Source of the DNA: Schaedlerella glycyrrhizinilytica_A
GTDB lineage: Bacteria; Bacillota; Clostridia; Lachnospirales; Lachnospiraceae
NCBI RefSeq assembly: GCF_042852765.1
Contig: NZ_AP031414.1
DNA: 64,000 nt
Reading direction: 5' to 3' (one strand)
In this document: in pieces, positions 9,058-18,067 of the stretch
Position numbering within the stretch: position 1 is the stretch's first letter
How the letters are laid out: every line of letters starts with the position of its first letter
Translations under genes and position numbers: made by a program
Notes under the pieces: generated by a model
Told to the model about the DNA's origin: nothing
The model's input: the letters and a program-made list of their open reading frames with translations, nothing else
Database searches by the model: none

Positions 9058-10452
9058 ATGGCAAATGAAAAAACAGTGAGCCAGAATGGCTCAAAGGACC
9101 ATGTAAGTACCGCGTTTAAGTGGTTCCATGCAACATCTGTAAACGGTGGAGCAATGTTGATCGCGGCAGTTCTTGCAAGTTACTTGTCTGTATATATGAC
9201 AGATACGTTGATGATCCCGGCAGCAACAGCTTCCCTGATCATGTTCATTTCTACATTGTGGGATGCGATCAATGACCCGATGATGGGAGTTATCGCAGAC
9301 CGGACGCATACACGTTGGGGACGTTATCGCCCTTATATGTTCGCAGCTCCGATCTTGCTGACATTCTTCTCCATCATGGTATGGGTTGACTGGGGATTTG
9401 AGTCTGTAACAGCAAAAGCAGTTTACGTTTTAATTATGTATATCGGATACGGAATGACTGTTACGATGTATACAATGCCGCAGATGGCAATCCTTCCGGC
9501 AGCAGTAAGAGACAATGAACAGAGAAATATGATCATTACACTTGGTGCAGGATGCTGTGCATTTGTATTTACGATCGGAAACACATTTACATTGAACATT
9601 ACAGGATTCTTTGAGAGTCTCGGATTCAGCAACGGATATGTACCGTTGATGGCAATCTGTGGAGTGCTTGCATTTATTTCCTTCTGGGGATTGTTCTTCA
9701 CATCCAAAGGACAGGAGAAATATCTTCATCCGGCAGAAAAAGGAAATCCGTTAAAAGCGATTGCAACCATTTTGAAATACAAAGAAGTATATCCGAACCT
9801 GATCGCATGGGTCATGGCGTCTATGGGATACGGAATGATGTTCTCCACATCTGTATACTACATGATGTATTATTATGAAAGACCTGACCTGATCAGCGTA
9901 TACATGGGAGTTATTTCTATCGGAGCGATGGTTTCCATGATGGTATTGATGCCGATCGTTCTGAAAATCTTCAAGACAGGACAGAAAGCGTTGATCGTAT
10001 CACAGGTCGTATCTTGTGCTTGTTATGTACTGTTGTTCTTCACAGGTAAAATGAACTTTACATATTGCTGTGTGATCACATTTATCTCTACATGTTTCGC
10101 AGCTATGCAGAATGCACTTGTAAATGTACTTGTAAACGATACAATCGACTTCATTCAGTTAAAAGAAGGAAAGTCTGCAAACGGTGTGATCGCTTCTATC
10201 AAAGGATTTGCACAGAAATGTGGTAACACAGTTGTTAGTTCCGGTATCCTTGCAGTACTTGCAGCTTCCGGATATGTGGCAGGTGCGATCGGACAGCAGC
10301 CGGACAGCGCAATGTTCGCATTGAATTTCTTGAAATTCGGAGCTCCGACATTAACAGGTATCATCTTGATCATCTGTGTTGCAAAGAACCCGATGGCAAA
10401 ATATGCAAAACAGATTGAAGAAATGAAAGCGAAAATGAACGCAGCAGAATAA
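9058..10452 (+). CDS. GPH-family glycoside:cation symporter (MFS)
   Basis: 464 residues with about 12 hydrophobic segments. The loop DAINDPMMGVIADRTHTRWG followed by RYRPYM is the signature cytoplasmic loop of glycoside-pentoside-hexuronide symporters (MelB, XynB, LacS type). It imports a sugar or small glycoside with a cation across the cytoplasmic membrane. It stands in its own transcription unit with a promoter carrying the locus motif twice, and a terminator directly after it. Because the nearby hydrolases lack signal peptides, this protein probably brings in their substrate. GGAGAGAGA lies ahead of the ATG. Confidence 0.93.
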   Translation: MANEKTVSQNGSKDHVSTAFKWFHATSVNGGAMLIAAVLASYLSVYMTDTLMIPAATASLIMFISTLWDAINDPMMGVIADRTHTRWGRYRPYMFAAPILLTFFSIMVWVDWGFESVTAKAVYVLIMYIGYGMTVTMYTMPQMAILPAAVRDNEQRNMIITLGAGCCAFVFTIGNTFTLNITGFFESLGFSNGYVPLMAICGVLAFISFWGLFFTSKGQEKYLHPAEKGNPLKAIATILKYKEVYPNLIAWVMASMGYGMMFSTSVYYMMYYYERPDLISVYMGVISIGAMVSMMVLMPIVLKIFKTGQKALIVSQVVSCACYVLLFFTGKMNFTYCCVITFISTCFAAMQNALVNVLVNDTIDFIQLKEGKSANGVIASIKGFAQKCGNTVVSSGILAVLAASGYVAGAIGQQPDSAMFALNFLKFGAPTLTGIILIICVAKNPMAKYAKQIEEMKAKMNAAE

Positions 10453-10465
10453 AGAATAGTAAAAG

Positions 10466-10517
10466 AAAAACTGTCGAATTTGCTCAAGGGAGGGGGAGCA
10501 GATCCGGCAGTTTTTTT
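10466..10517 (+). terminator. Rho-independent terminator after the GPH symporter
   Basis: Stem AAAAACTGTCGAATTTGCTC against GAGCAGATCCGGCAGTTTTT (three G-U or mismatched positions) with a ten-base loop, followed by a run of seven T. Confidence 0.85.
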
Positions 10518-10522
10518 GATAG

Positions 10523-11008
10523 AATAGGAGGAAAAGAAGCGGACAGTATTCGGCGTATATTGCCTGTCATCTGACAGAAGGAGATCGAGAAAAAGTCGGA
10601 CAGGTGATCATGGCAGGTCCGGGCGAGGCTATACCGGAACTTCCGGAAGAAATGCCGTATATTACCGAAGAAGTTCAAGAGGACGATGTGGTATGTGATG
10701 AAGCGACATTGACGAAAGAAGAAAATCTGTATCCTTATATTTGCAATATGCGAAAAGGCGCTTTGGCAGGATTTAAATATTTTGCTTTTTCCGGAAATGA
10801 GACGAAGATCGGACTGACACTCAGAGGAGAAGGCACGATGGAAGTTTTATTAGATACTGCCGGGGAAAAAGTAGTCGGAAATTGTGAAAAATCCGGTGAA
10901 AATTGGGAGCAAGTGTGGATAACTCTTCCGAAGATCGAAGGAAAACAGGCATTGTATTTCCGCGTTGCAGAAGGTAAGGTTGACTTTGCAGAGTTTGAAA
11001 TCAGATAG
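10523..11008 (+). pseudogene. Remnant of a carbohydrate-active gene (C-terminal CBM6-like domain)
   Basis: The frame is open from 10523 (after a TAG) to TAG at 11006-11008, but its first 27 codons hold no ATG, GTG or TTG. The first usable starts are GTG 10604 and ATG 10610, without a ribosome site. An AGGAGG stands at 10528-10533 but no start follows it in this frame. The last 90 residues (FKYFAFSG...IGLTLRGEG...WEQVWITLP...GKQALYFRVAEGKVDFAEFEIR) resemble the beta-sandwich carbohydrate-binding domain that often ends GH43 and GH3 enzymes. The likeliest reading is the 3' end of a hydrolase gene that lost its catalytic part. A shortened but expressed protein cannot be excluded. Confidence 0.5.
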
Positions 11009-11027
11009 AAGCGTTAGTATACATTAG

Positions 11028-11094
11028 AAAAGAGGAATTTTTATAGAAAACCAAAAGTGTAAAACAGATGGACTCTATGAAAAATTCCTCTTTT
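11028..11094. terminator. Bidirectional terminator between the CBM-like remnant and the AraC gene
   Basis: Long stem AAAAGAGGAATTTTTATAGA against TCTATGAAAAATTCCTCTTTT with a T-rich end on both strands, lying between convergent reading frames. Confidence 0.85.
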
Positions 11095-11100
11095 ATTTTA

Positions 11101-12240
11101 TTAGTTTGTCTTTTCGTTTTTGACTTCAAACGGAACGAAGGCTTCTTCTGTATGGCTGTTTTGTTTGCGGTATTCCTGCGGTGACATTTTATAAGTGCTG
11201 CGGAATACTCTTGAAAAATGATCCGCAGAGTTATAGCCTACTTTTTCGGCAATCTCGCCGATCTTCAGATTGGTATTGGTTAAGTAGTCGATCGCTTCGG
11301 CGAGCCGGAGCCGCTTGATCAATCCGGTGAAATTGTGTCCGGTATTCTGTTTGATCAGTGTGCATAGATGCGGTTCACTGTAATGAAACAGTTCGGCAAG
11401 AGAGGCTAATGTCAAAGTCTGATAATTGTGCTGGATATACTGTAAAACAAGTGAGAAGTCGGCTCCCATCTGGTAGTCGTAAAATTGTAAAGTTTTGCTG
11501 TAATTTCGGAGTAAGTTGGAAAACAGCAGATTGATCCAACTGATACAGCAAGCATTGCTGTAACTGTCGTTTTTATAACTTTCGCCCATTGCATTATGAA
11601 TGATCTGTTTTAACCACTTATTATTTTCTGAAAAAAACAGGAGATAATTGGCATGGGAATCATCCTGTAAAATGGTTCGGAAAAAATAGGAAAGCAGGTC
11701 TTTCCGTGACAGAAGAGAAAAGAATGTCGTATCAAACGTGCTTTTTCGTAACATAATGCAGAACACGGTGGAGTCATCATCGATGACAAGATCGTGTTCG
11801 GAAGACGGCGCAATGATACAAAGCTCTCCTTCCTGCATGGTGCGTTTGCTTTTTTCAAAGACAAACGTGCAGCTTCCGCTGGCAACATAATTAATTTCAA
11901 AATAATTATGTATGTGAGGCGCGGGACGGGTATAGCGGGGGTGACGGATGATAAAAACATCGCCGGAGTTTGGAAAAATATCTGTTTCTTTTACTTTTGG
12001 CGTAATTGAAATTTGCGGATTCAGTTCCAAAGGAAGTTGATCGATGATCTTATTGAACGCATCGTCGTCCATGTCTCCGAACATTTCAGAAGTCAGCATA
12101 GGATCCGGAGGCGTTTCCGAGAGAAGTCCTTTTCGGTAAAGGTAATCAGCCATTTCCGGAAACTGCATTCGACTGCCTGTTCGGAAAAAGTAATCTTTCA
12201 TATGTTGTTGAAATTCACCATAGGTGATGTAGTAAGCCAT
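11101..12240 (-). CDS. AraC-family transcriptional regulator of the rhamnoside locus
   Basis: 379 residues. An N-terminal alpha-helical segment (residues 1-90) is followed by a cupin-like sensor region (about 95-175, with HIHNYFEINYVASG and EGELCIIAPSSEHD) and a C-terminal double helix-turn-helix AraC domain (about 275-370, with LASLAELFHYSEPHLCTLIK and IGEIAEKVGYNSADHFSRVF). Such proteins bind a sugar and activate transcription. It lies between the regulated operons and has its own consensus promoter. The repeated TGTCGG motif 49 bp ahead of three -10 boxes is its probable binding site; the ligand may be rhamnose or a rhamnoside. The pairing of regulator and motif is inference. Confidence 0.93.
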   Translation of the reverse strand: MAYYITYGEFQQHMKDYFFRTGSRMQFPEMADYLYRKGLLSETPPDPMLTSEMFGDMDDDAFNKIIDQLPLELNPQISITPKVKETDIFPNSGDVFIIRHPRYTRPAPHIHNYFEINYVASGSCTFVFEKSKRTMQEGELCIIAPSSEHDLVIDDDSTVFCIMLRKSTFDTTFFSLLSRKDLLSYFFRTILQDDSHANYLLFFSENNKWLKQIIHNAMGESYKNDSYSNACCISWINLLFSNLLRNYSKTLQFYDYQMGADFSLVLQYIQHNYQTLTLASLAELFHYSEPHLCTLIKQNTGHNFTGLIKRLRLAEAIDYLTNTNLKIGEIAEKVGYNSADHFSRVFRSTYKMSPQEYRKQNSHTEEAFVPFEVKNEKTN

Positions 12241-12301
12241 AGTTTAACCTCAATGCCAGATTTTTTGCCTGAGCAATCTATTTCGTTTTTATGTTTCAAT
12301 G

Positions 12302-12345
12302 CCATCAGTGAACAAAAAAGCAAATGTATTCTTGTCTGCTGATGG
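12302..12345 (-). promoter_or_regulatory. Hairpin in the AraC gene leader
   Basis: CCATCAG (12302-12308) pairs with CTGATGG (12339-12345) in the 5' leader of the AraC mRNA, between its promoter and start codon. No T-run follows on the minus strand, so it is not an obvious terminator. It may stabilise the mRNA or limit translation. Confidence 0.35.
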
Positions 12346-12350
12346 TATTT

Positions 12351-12379
12351 ATTATAAAGAAAATTTGATTTTCATGCAA
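12351..12379 (-). promoter_or_regulatory. Sigma-A promoter of the AraC gene
   Basis: On the minus strand TTGCAT (12379-12374) and TATAAT (12356-12351) are separated by exactly 17 bp. The 354-bp gap from 12241 to 12594 otherwise holds the hairpin at 12302, the motif GTGTCAGTGCACA at 12435-12447 and the activator-type promoter at 12476. Confidence 0.8.
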
Positions 12380-12475
12380 CTTACCCTGTGGAAAAAGTAA
12401 AGGTTTTATGTGTTATATCGTGAAGCGGATGTTAGTGTCAGTGCACATTGACGTTATGAGCAAGTGGTGAAAATA

Positions 12476-12530
12476 CGTCGGATTCTGAAAAAAAAAGTAC
12501 ATGGCAGTTTAGAACGAGATTTTGTAAAAT
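12476..12530 (+). promoter_or_regulatory. Probable AraC-activated promoter of the GH3-GH78-MBL operon
   Basis: CGTCGG at 12476-12481 followed by ATTCTGAAAAAAAAA lies 49 bp (start to start) before a TAAAAT -10 box (12525-12530). The hexamer at -35 (TGGCAG) is weak. This matches the motif and spacing of the two other promoters of the locus. Confidence 0.55.
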
Positions 12531-12594
12531 GAAATCAACCTGAAAAGTATGAGAGTTACGAAAAATTTATGGAAATGAGAAGGAGTATAAGGAT

Positions 12595-14283
12595 ATGATT
12601 CAGTACAAAGAAAATCCGTTTTACTTAACAGAAGAGCAAGTGCAGTGGGTAGAGAGTACCTATGATTCTATGAGTCTGGAGGAAAAAATCGGACAGCTTT
12701 TTTGCCCGATCGTATTTACGAAAGATGAAAAAGAATTGAAAGAACTGGTGGAGACAAAGCATATCGGAGGAATGCTTTATCGTGAAGGACCGGGAGAGGA
12801 ATTAAGACAGTCTCATAAAATCTTGCAGGATGCTTCGAGAATTCCGCTTTTAACAGCTTCGAATCTGGAATACGGCGGAAACGGATCGGCAATAGAAGGA
12901 ACGTATTACGGAAGAGAAATGCTTGCCGCAGCGACCGGAGATGTGGAGAGAGCATATCAGCTTGGAAAGGTAAGCTGCAGCGAGGGAGCGGCAGTCGGTG
13001 TGAACTGGTCGTTTGCTCCGGTTGTGGATCTGGATCTGAATTATCATAATCCGATCACTAATGTGCGTACCTTCGGTTCCAATCTTCAGACGGTGATCGA
13101 TATGGGAAAAGCATATATCCGCGGTGCAAAAGAAGAAGGCGTGGCGACAAGTGTAAAACATTTCCCGGGAGACGGTGTGGATGAACGTGACCAGCATCTT
13201 GTGACAAGTGTGAACGCTCTTTCCTGCAAAGAGTGGAATGAAAGTTATGGAAAAATTTACAAAGAAATGATCGAAGCAGGTACATTGACTGTAATGGCAG
13301 CTCATATTGCATTACCGGCATATGAAGAATATTTTGATCAGAAACCGTGCGAGCGGATTCTTCCGGCAACTTTATCGGAAAATCTGTTAAAGAAATTATT
13401 GAGAGAACAGCTTGGATTTAACGGTTTGATCGTAACGGATGCAACACCGATGGTTGGTTTCTGTTCTGCAATGGACAGAGCAACGGCAGTACCGCTTAGT
13501 ATTGAAAATGGCTGCGATATGTTCTTATTTAATCGAAATATGGAAGAAGATTTCCGGTTGATGAGAGAAGGATATGAAAAAGGAATTTTATCGGACGCTC
13601 GTTTGGAAGAAGCAGTGAAGCGTATTCTGGCAACAAAAGCAGCGATGCATTTGCCGGAGAAACAGGAAAAAGGACAGCTTGTACCGGATGCATCGGCATT
13701 GGATATTTTGAACTGCGAGACGTATGATCGTTGGGCAAAGGAATGTGCGGATGAAGGGGTAACGCTTGTAAAAGATATACAAAAACTTCTTCCGATCGAT
13801 CCGAAAAAACACAAAAGAGTGCTGCTTGAACTGATGGGTGATTTTCCGTCGAACAAACGAGTATGCGAATCATTTGTACGGGAACTGGAAGCGCGCGGAT
13901 TTGAAGTGACGGTGTATGAACCGGAAGGATTTGAAGTGATGGAAGATTCCGTGGAAAGCTTTAAGAGCCGTTACGATCTGATCTTCTATGTAGGAAATAT
14001 CGAAACAGCATCGAACAAAACCGTATCTCGTCTGAACTGGCATACGATGTTTGGTCTTGGAAATAACATGCCGTGGATGGTGCATGAAATGCCGGCGTTG
14101 TTTGTCAGCGTAGGAAGTCCGTATCATTTGCTGGATGCGCCGATGATCAAAACATTTGTCAACGGATATTGCAATTCCGAATATGTGATCCATGCTGTGG
14201 TTGAGAAATTGTGCGGAGACAGCGAGTTTAAGGGAAAATCTCCGATCGATCCATTCTGCGGAAAACTGGATCTGAAATTATAG
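12595..14283 (+). CDS. Glycoside hydrolase family 3, NagZ-type
   Basis: 562 residues with a good AAGGAG ahead of the ATG. The TIM barrel has the motif KHFPGDGVDERDQH (residues 188-201). Its Asp199-x-His201 pair matches the Asp-x-His acid/base dyad of NagZ-type GH3 enzymes rather than the glutamate used by beta-glucosidases. The probable nucleophile is Asp282 in IVTDATPM. A C-terminal alpha/beta domain of about 200 residues follows, so it is the two-domain form. It lacks a signal peptide. Known members cleave beta-N-acetylhexosaminides, some acting as phosphorylases. It heads the operon with GH78, two MBL hydrolases, beta-phosphoglucomutase and an esterase, so a phosphorolytic role is worth considering but is not shown. 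Confidence 0.88.
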   Translation: MIQYKENPFYLTEEQVQWVESTYDSMSLEEKIGQLFCPIVFTKDEKELKELVETKHIGGMLYREGPGEELRQSHKILQDASRIPLLTASNLEYGGNGSAIEGTYYGREMLAAATGDVERAYQLGKVSCSEGAAVGVNWSFAPVVDLDLNYHNPITNVRTFGSNLQTVIDMGKAYIRGAKEEGVATSVKHFPGDGVDERDQHLVTSVNALSCKEWNESYGKIYKEMIEAGTLTVMAAHIALPAYEEYFDQKPCERILPATLSENLLKKLLREQLGFNGLIVTDATPMVGFCSAMDRATAVPLSIENGCDMFLFNRNMEEDFRLMREGYEKGILSDARLEEAVKRILATKAAMHLPEKQEKGQLVPDASALDILNCETYDRWAKECADEGVTLVKDIQKLLPIDPKKHKRVLLELMGDFPSNKRVCESFVRELEARGFEVTVYEPEGFEVMEDSVESFKSRYDLIFYVGNIETASNKTVSRLNWHTMFGLGNNMPWMVHEMPALFVSVGSPYHLLDAPMIKTFVNGYCNSEYVIHAVVEKLCGDSEFKGKSPIDPFCGKLDLKL

Positions 14284-14321
14284 GTCAGATTTGAGATTGT
14301 AAGCGAAAAGGAGAAACATAA

Positions 14322-17132
14322 ATGCGAATTACAGAAACAAAAATAAACGGAATCCAGAACCCGATGGGATTTACATATGATTTTCTGCTTTGTTCTTGGA
14401 AAGTGGAAGATACCGAAAGTAAAAAACAAGTCCATGCGAAAATAGAAGTCAGTGAGGATGCAGATTTTACCCGGATTTTGTGGGAAAAAGAAGGGGAAGA
14501 TCTGAAACAGTCGGGAGAGAAGATCGATCTGGAATTAAAACCGCGCACAACCTATTATTATCGTGTGACAGTAACCGGAGATCAAGGCGATACGGCTGTC
14601 AGTGATCTTGCCTATTTTGAAACCGGAAAAATGCAGGAAGCATGGGAGGCGGATTGGATCGCTCCACAGAAGGCGGATGCGTTCCATCCGGTGATCGGCA
14701 CGAAGTTTGCCGCAGTGAAACCTGTTAAGAGAGCAAGACTTTATACATCCGGTGTGGGCGTGTTTGAGGTTTATCTCAATGGTAAAAAATTAGGAGAAGA
14801 ATTTTTGACTCCATACGTCAACAATTATGAGGCGAATATACAAGTACTGACATTTCCGGTAGAAGAACTTTGCAGCGGAGATGGAGAAGCCGGAGAAAAC
14901 AGTCTGGAATTTTTGCTTGGAAAAGGCTGGTATATGGGTGAGTTCGGTCTGGATGGTCAGAAAGAAAATTACGGAGATCGGATGGCTGTGATCGCAGAAC
15001 TTCATTTGGAATATGAAGACGGAACGACAGAGTGTATCTGTACCGATCAAAACTGGAAATATTGTGGTTCCGATATTGAAGATTCCGGTATTTATTTTGG
15101 AGAAGACCTGAACCGTCTGCTTTGGGAAGAAAAAGAAAATCCGTGGAAACCGGTGGAAGTTATTGCTGATCCGGAAGCGGAGGAAGGAACAAAAAATCTT
15201 GCAAAATCACATTTGATGGATCGCTTAAGTCTTCCGGTTGTAGCAAAAGAACAAATTTCAGTAAAAGAGATCCTTCACACTCCGGCAGGAGAAACCGTTT
15301 TGGATATGGGACAGAATTTTGCAGGATTTGTGGAATTTGATGCGGATCTTCCGAAAGGAACGAAAGTGGTACTTGATTTCGGAGAGATTTTACAGAACGA
15401 TAATTTTTATCGGGAAAACTATCGGGAAGCCAGATCGCAGTTTGTCTATATCTCCGGTGGAAAACCGGAAACCGTGTGTCCTCATTTTACATTTTTCGGT
15501 TTCCGTTATGTCCGTGTGACCGGATGGGCAGGGGAATTGAAGAAAGAAGCATTCCGAGGAAACGTACTGTATTCGGATTTGCAGAGAACGGGATATATCC
15601 ATACAAATCACGAAAAAATTAATCGTTTGTATGAAAATACGGTTTGGGGACTGAAATCGAATTTCCTCGATATGCCGACCGATTGTCCGCAGAGAAATGA
15701 ACGTCTTGGATGGACCGGAGATGCGCAGGTATTTGCTCCGACGGCAAGTTACCATATGGACACCCGTGCATTTTTCCATAAGTTTGTAAAAGATCTTCGG
15801 GATGAACAGAAGATGATCGATGGCGCTGTGCCGAATTATGTGCCGAATATCGGACATAAAGAGGATGCCGGAAGCGTATGGGGAGATATTGCAACATTTC
15901 TTCCGTATACACTGTATACTTATTTCGGAAATCAGGAAGAAATGAATTACTGCTATCCGTTGATGAAAGACTGGGTAGATTACATTGACAGAAAAGACGG
16001 AGAACGAGGCGAAAAGCACTATCTGTTCGATTTCGGATTCCATTTTGGCGATTGGCTGGCATTAGACGGCGCGACACCGACAAGTTTTAAAGGAAGCACA
16101 GAAGATACTTATATTGCTTCGGTCTATTATTGTGCGTCTGTTCGTAAGACAGCAGAAATTGCCGAGACATTGGGATTGACAGAAGATGCAGCGCATTATC
16201 GGAAGTTGGAGGAAAAGATCAGACAGGCAGTGTTAGCAGAATATTTTACTCCGAACGGAAGACTGGCAGTGACAACGCAGGCTGCATATGTGATCGCATT
16301 AAAATTCGGAATCTATGTGGATCGAGAATATCTGATCGAACAGTTTAAGAAGAAATTACAGGCAGATGGAAATCAGATTAAATGTGGATTTGTCGGCGCA
16401 CCGCTTCTTTGTACCGTTTTAGCAGAAGCAGGTTTGTATGAACTGGCATATGATTTCTTACTGAAAGAAGGATTCCCAAGTTGGTTATACAGTGTGAATT
16501 TGGGAGCAACAACGATCTGGGAACGTTGGAATTCGGTGCTTCCGGACGGAACGATCAGTCCGACTGGAATGAATTCTCTGAATCATTATTCGTATGGTTC
16601 TGTGATGGAATTTATGTATGCGTATGCAGCAGGAATCCGTCCGGCAGAGCCGGGATTTGCGCGGGCGGTCATTGCACCGCATCCGGATGTGCGTCTGCCG
16701 AAAATGGAATGCAGTTATGATTCTGTAAACGGAAAATATACATGTAACTTTGAAATTTGTTCTGATGGAATGTTGCATGTGGTTGTGGAAATTCCATTCA
16801 ACTGCGAGGCGGAAGTAGAGTTGCCGGGATATAAAGAAGGCAAACAGATTTTGAGCGCCGGAAGATATGAATTTGATTATGTACCGGAAACCGATTATTG
16901 TCATCCGTACGGAGAAAAGACAACGTTGGCAAGAGTCGGAAAAGACCCAAAAGCGCTTGCTGTTTTGGGAAAATATACACCGGCATTGGCAGGAATGTCA
17001 CAGTCGGATGACGCAGAATTTTTGTATAACACATTGGAAGAAATCAGTTATCTCGGATTCCTTCCGTTTGATCCGGAAAAGCTTCAGCAGGCGATCAAAG
17101 AATTAAAGGAAATCAACGTATTAGAAGCATAA
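14322..17132 (+). CDS. Alpha-L-rhamnosidase, GH78 (second copy)
   Basis: 936 residues, with AAAAGGAG before the ATG. It has the same layout as the copy at 3781: N-terminal beta domains with LKPRTTYYYRV, then the (alpha/alpha)6 barrel with DCPQRNERLGWTGD (from residue 454) and IWERW with Glu734. Compared with the first copy the D after DCPQR is N, a change tolerated in the family, and there is an extra C-terminal helical extension of about 65 residues. It cleaves terminal alpha-L-rhamnose. The two copies are clearly diverged, which suggests different linkages or aglycones rather than recent duplication. Confidence 0.95.
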   Translation: MRITETKINGIQNPMGFTYDFLLCSWKVEDTESKKQVHAKIEVSEDADFTRILWEKEGEDLKQSGEKIDLELKPRTTYYYRVTVTGDQGDTAVSDLAYFETGKMQEAWEADWIAPQKADAFHPVIGTKFAAVKPVKRARLYTSGVGVFEVYLNGKKLGEEFLTPYVNNYEANIQVLTFPVEELCSGDGEAGENSLEFLLGKGWYMGEFGLDGQKENYGDRMAVIAELHLEYEDGTTECICTDQNWKYCGSDIEDSGIYFGEDLNRLLWEEKENPWKPVEVIADPEAEEGTKNLAKSHLMDRLSLPVVAKEQISVKEILHTPAGETVLDMGQNFAGFVEFDADLPKGTKVVLDFGEILQNDNFYRENYREARSQFVYISGGKPETVCPHFTFFGFRYVRVTGWAGELKKEAFRGNVLYSDLQRTGYIHTNHEKINRLYENTVWGLKSNFLDMPTDCPQRNERLGWTGDAQVFAPTASYHMDTRAFFHKFVKDLRDEQKMIDGAVPNYVPNIGHKEDAGSVWGDIATFLPYTLYTYFGNQEEMNYCYPLMKDWVDYIDRKDGERGEKHYLFDFGFHFGDWLALDGATPTSFKGSTEDTYIASVYYCASVRKTAEIAETLGLTEDAAHYRKLEEKIRQAVLAEYFTPNGRLAVTTQAAYVIALKFGIYVDREYLIEQFKKKLQADGNQIKCGFVGAPLLCTVLAEAGLYELAYDFLLKEGFPSWLYSVNLGATTIWERWNSVLPDGTISPTGMNSLNHYSYGSVMEFMYAYAAGIRPAEPGFARAVIAPHPDVRLPKMECSYDSVNGKYTCNFEICSDGMLHVVVEIPFNCEAEVELPGYKEGKQILSAGRYEFDYVPETDYCHPYGEKTTLARVGKDPKALAVLGKYTPALAGMSQSDDAEFLYNTLEEISYLGFLPFDPEKLQQAIKELKEINVLEA

Positions 17133-17203
17133 ACGTTAGAAACATAAAAGGGCTTAGAAGTATAAAAGGCGATGTAAAATATTGCAGACAAGGAGGAAGG
17201 ACA

Positions 17204-18061
17204 ATGGAACCGACACTGGAACAGATTTTCGGCAGTTACACTGCATGGGAAGCAAAGGAAGGTACTTGGTTTATCAATTTTATGAACGGCAGTGAAAATA
17301 TGTATTTGTTAGAGGGAGATGAGAAGGCGCTTCTGATCGATACCGGATATGGTGTGGGAAATCTTCGGGCGTTTGTTGAGAAACTGACGGATAAGCCGAT
17401 CCTTGTTGCGAATACACATTTTCATCCGGATCATGCGGCGGGCAACGGAGAGTTTGAAGCTGTTTATATGAGCGAGGGAGAGAAGATCGACGCACCGTCA
17501 ACTTTAACTCCGGGAGCGGTTCCGTTTGATCTTTCAAAGCTTCCGAATCCGGATTATGAGAAAATCTATGTCAAAGACGGAGATGTGATCGAGTTGGGAA
17601 ATCGTACGATCGAGGTGCTGGATGTAAAGCCGGCACACTGCAACAGCAGTCTGTTTTTCCTGGATCGTAAAGGACGGCTGCTGCTTTGCGGAGACGAGAT
17701 CGATGTGGGACAGGTGATGATGTTTGATAATTCCAAGAATCCGGAAGCACCGTATGATGTGCGGGAGCGGATGCTGAATTTTCGGGCAAATATGCAACGG
17801 GTAAAAGATCTTGGCGATGCGTACGATTGGTTGCTTCCGAATCACAATGGCTATCCGATCGCAAAAAGCTATCTGGATGAGTTTATCGGTCTGGTGGACG
17901 CAGTATTTGCCGGAACGGCTGTGATCGAGGATCAGTTGAACCATCCTTTTGTAGAAATGGATCCGAAAGCGGATAAACTTTGCCGTGTAAGATTTAAGCG
18001 AGTCAGCATTTTTATAGAAAAAGAAGAATTGATGAAAATTTATGGAAAACAGGAGGGATAA
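17204..18061 (+). CDS. MBL-fold metallohydrolase (first of a pair)
   Basis: 285 residues. A full set of metallo-beta-lactamase-fold metal ligands is present: His72-x-His74-x-Asp76-His77, His145, Asp164 and His214. It should therefore be an active di-metal hydrolase, probably on a lactone, thioester or phosphodiester bond; the substrate is unknown. No signal peptide. It starts after a clear GGAGGAAGG and is followed within six bases by beta-phosphoglucomutase. Its place in a rhamnosidase operon suggests action on a product of glycoside breakdown, for example a lactone ring of an aglycone or oxidised sugar. A second, different MBL protein sits two genes on. Confidence 0.9.
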   Translation: MEPTLEQIFGSYTAWEAKEGTWFINFMNGSENMYLLEGDEKALLIDTGYGVGNLRAFVEKLTDKPILVANTHFHPDHAAGNGEFEAVYMSEGEKIDAPSTLTPGAVPFDLSKLPNPDYEKIYVKDGDVIELGNRTIEVLDVKPAHCNSSLFFLDRKGRLLLCGDEIDVGQVMMFDNSKNPEAPYDVRERMLNFRANMQRVKDLGDAYDWLLPNHNGYPIAKSYLDEFIGLVDAVFAGTAVIEDQLNHPFVEMDPKADKLCRVRFKRVSIFIEKEELMKIYGKQEG

Positions 18062-18067
18062 ACGAGA

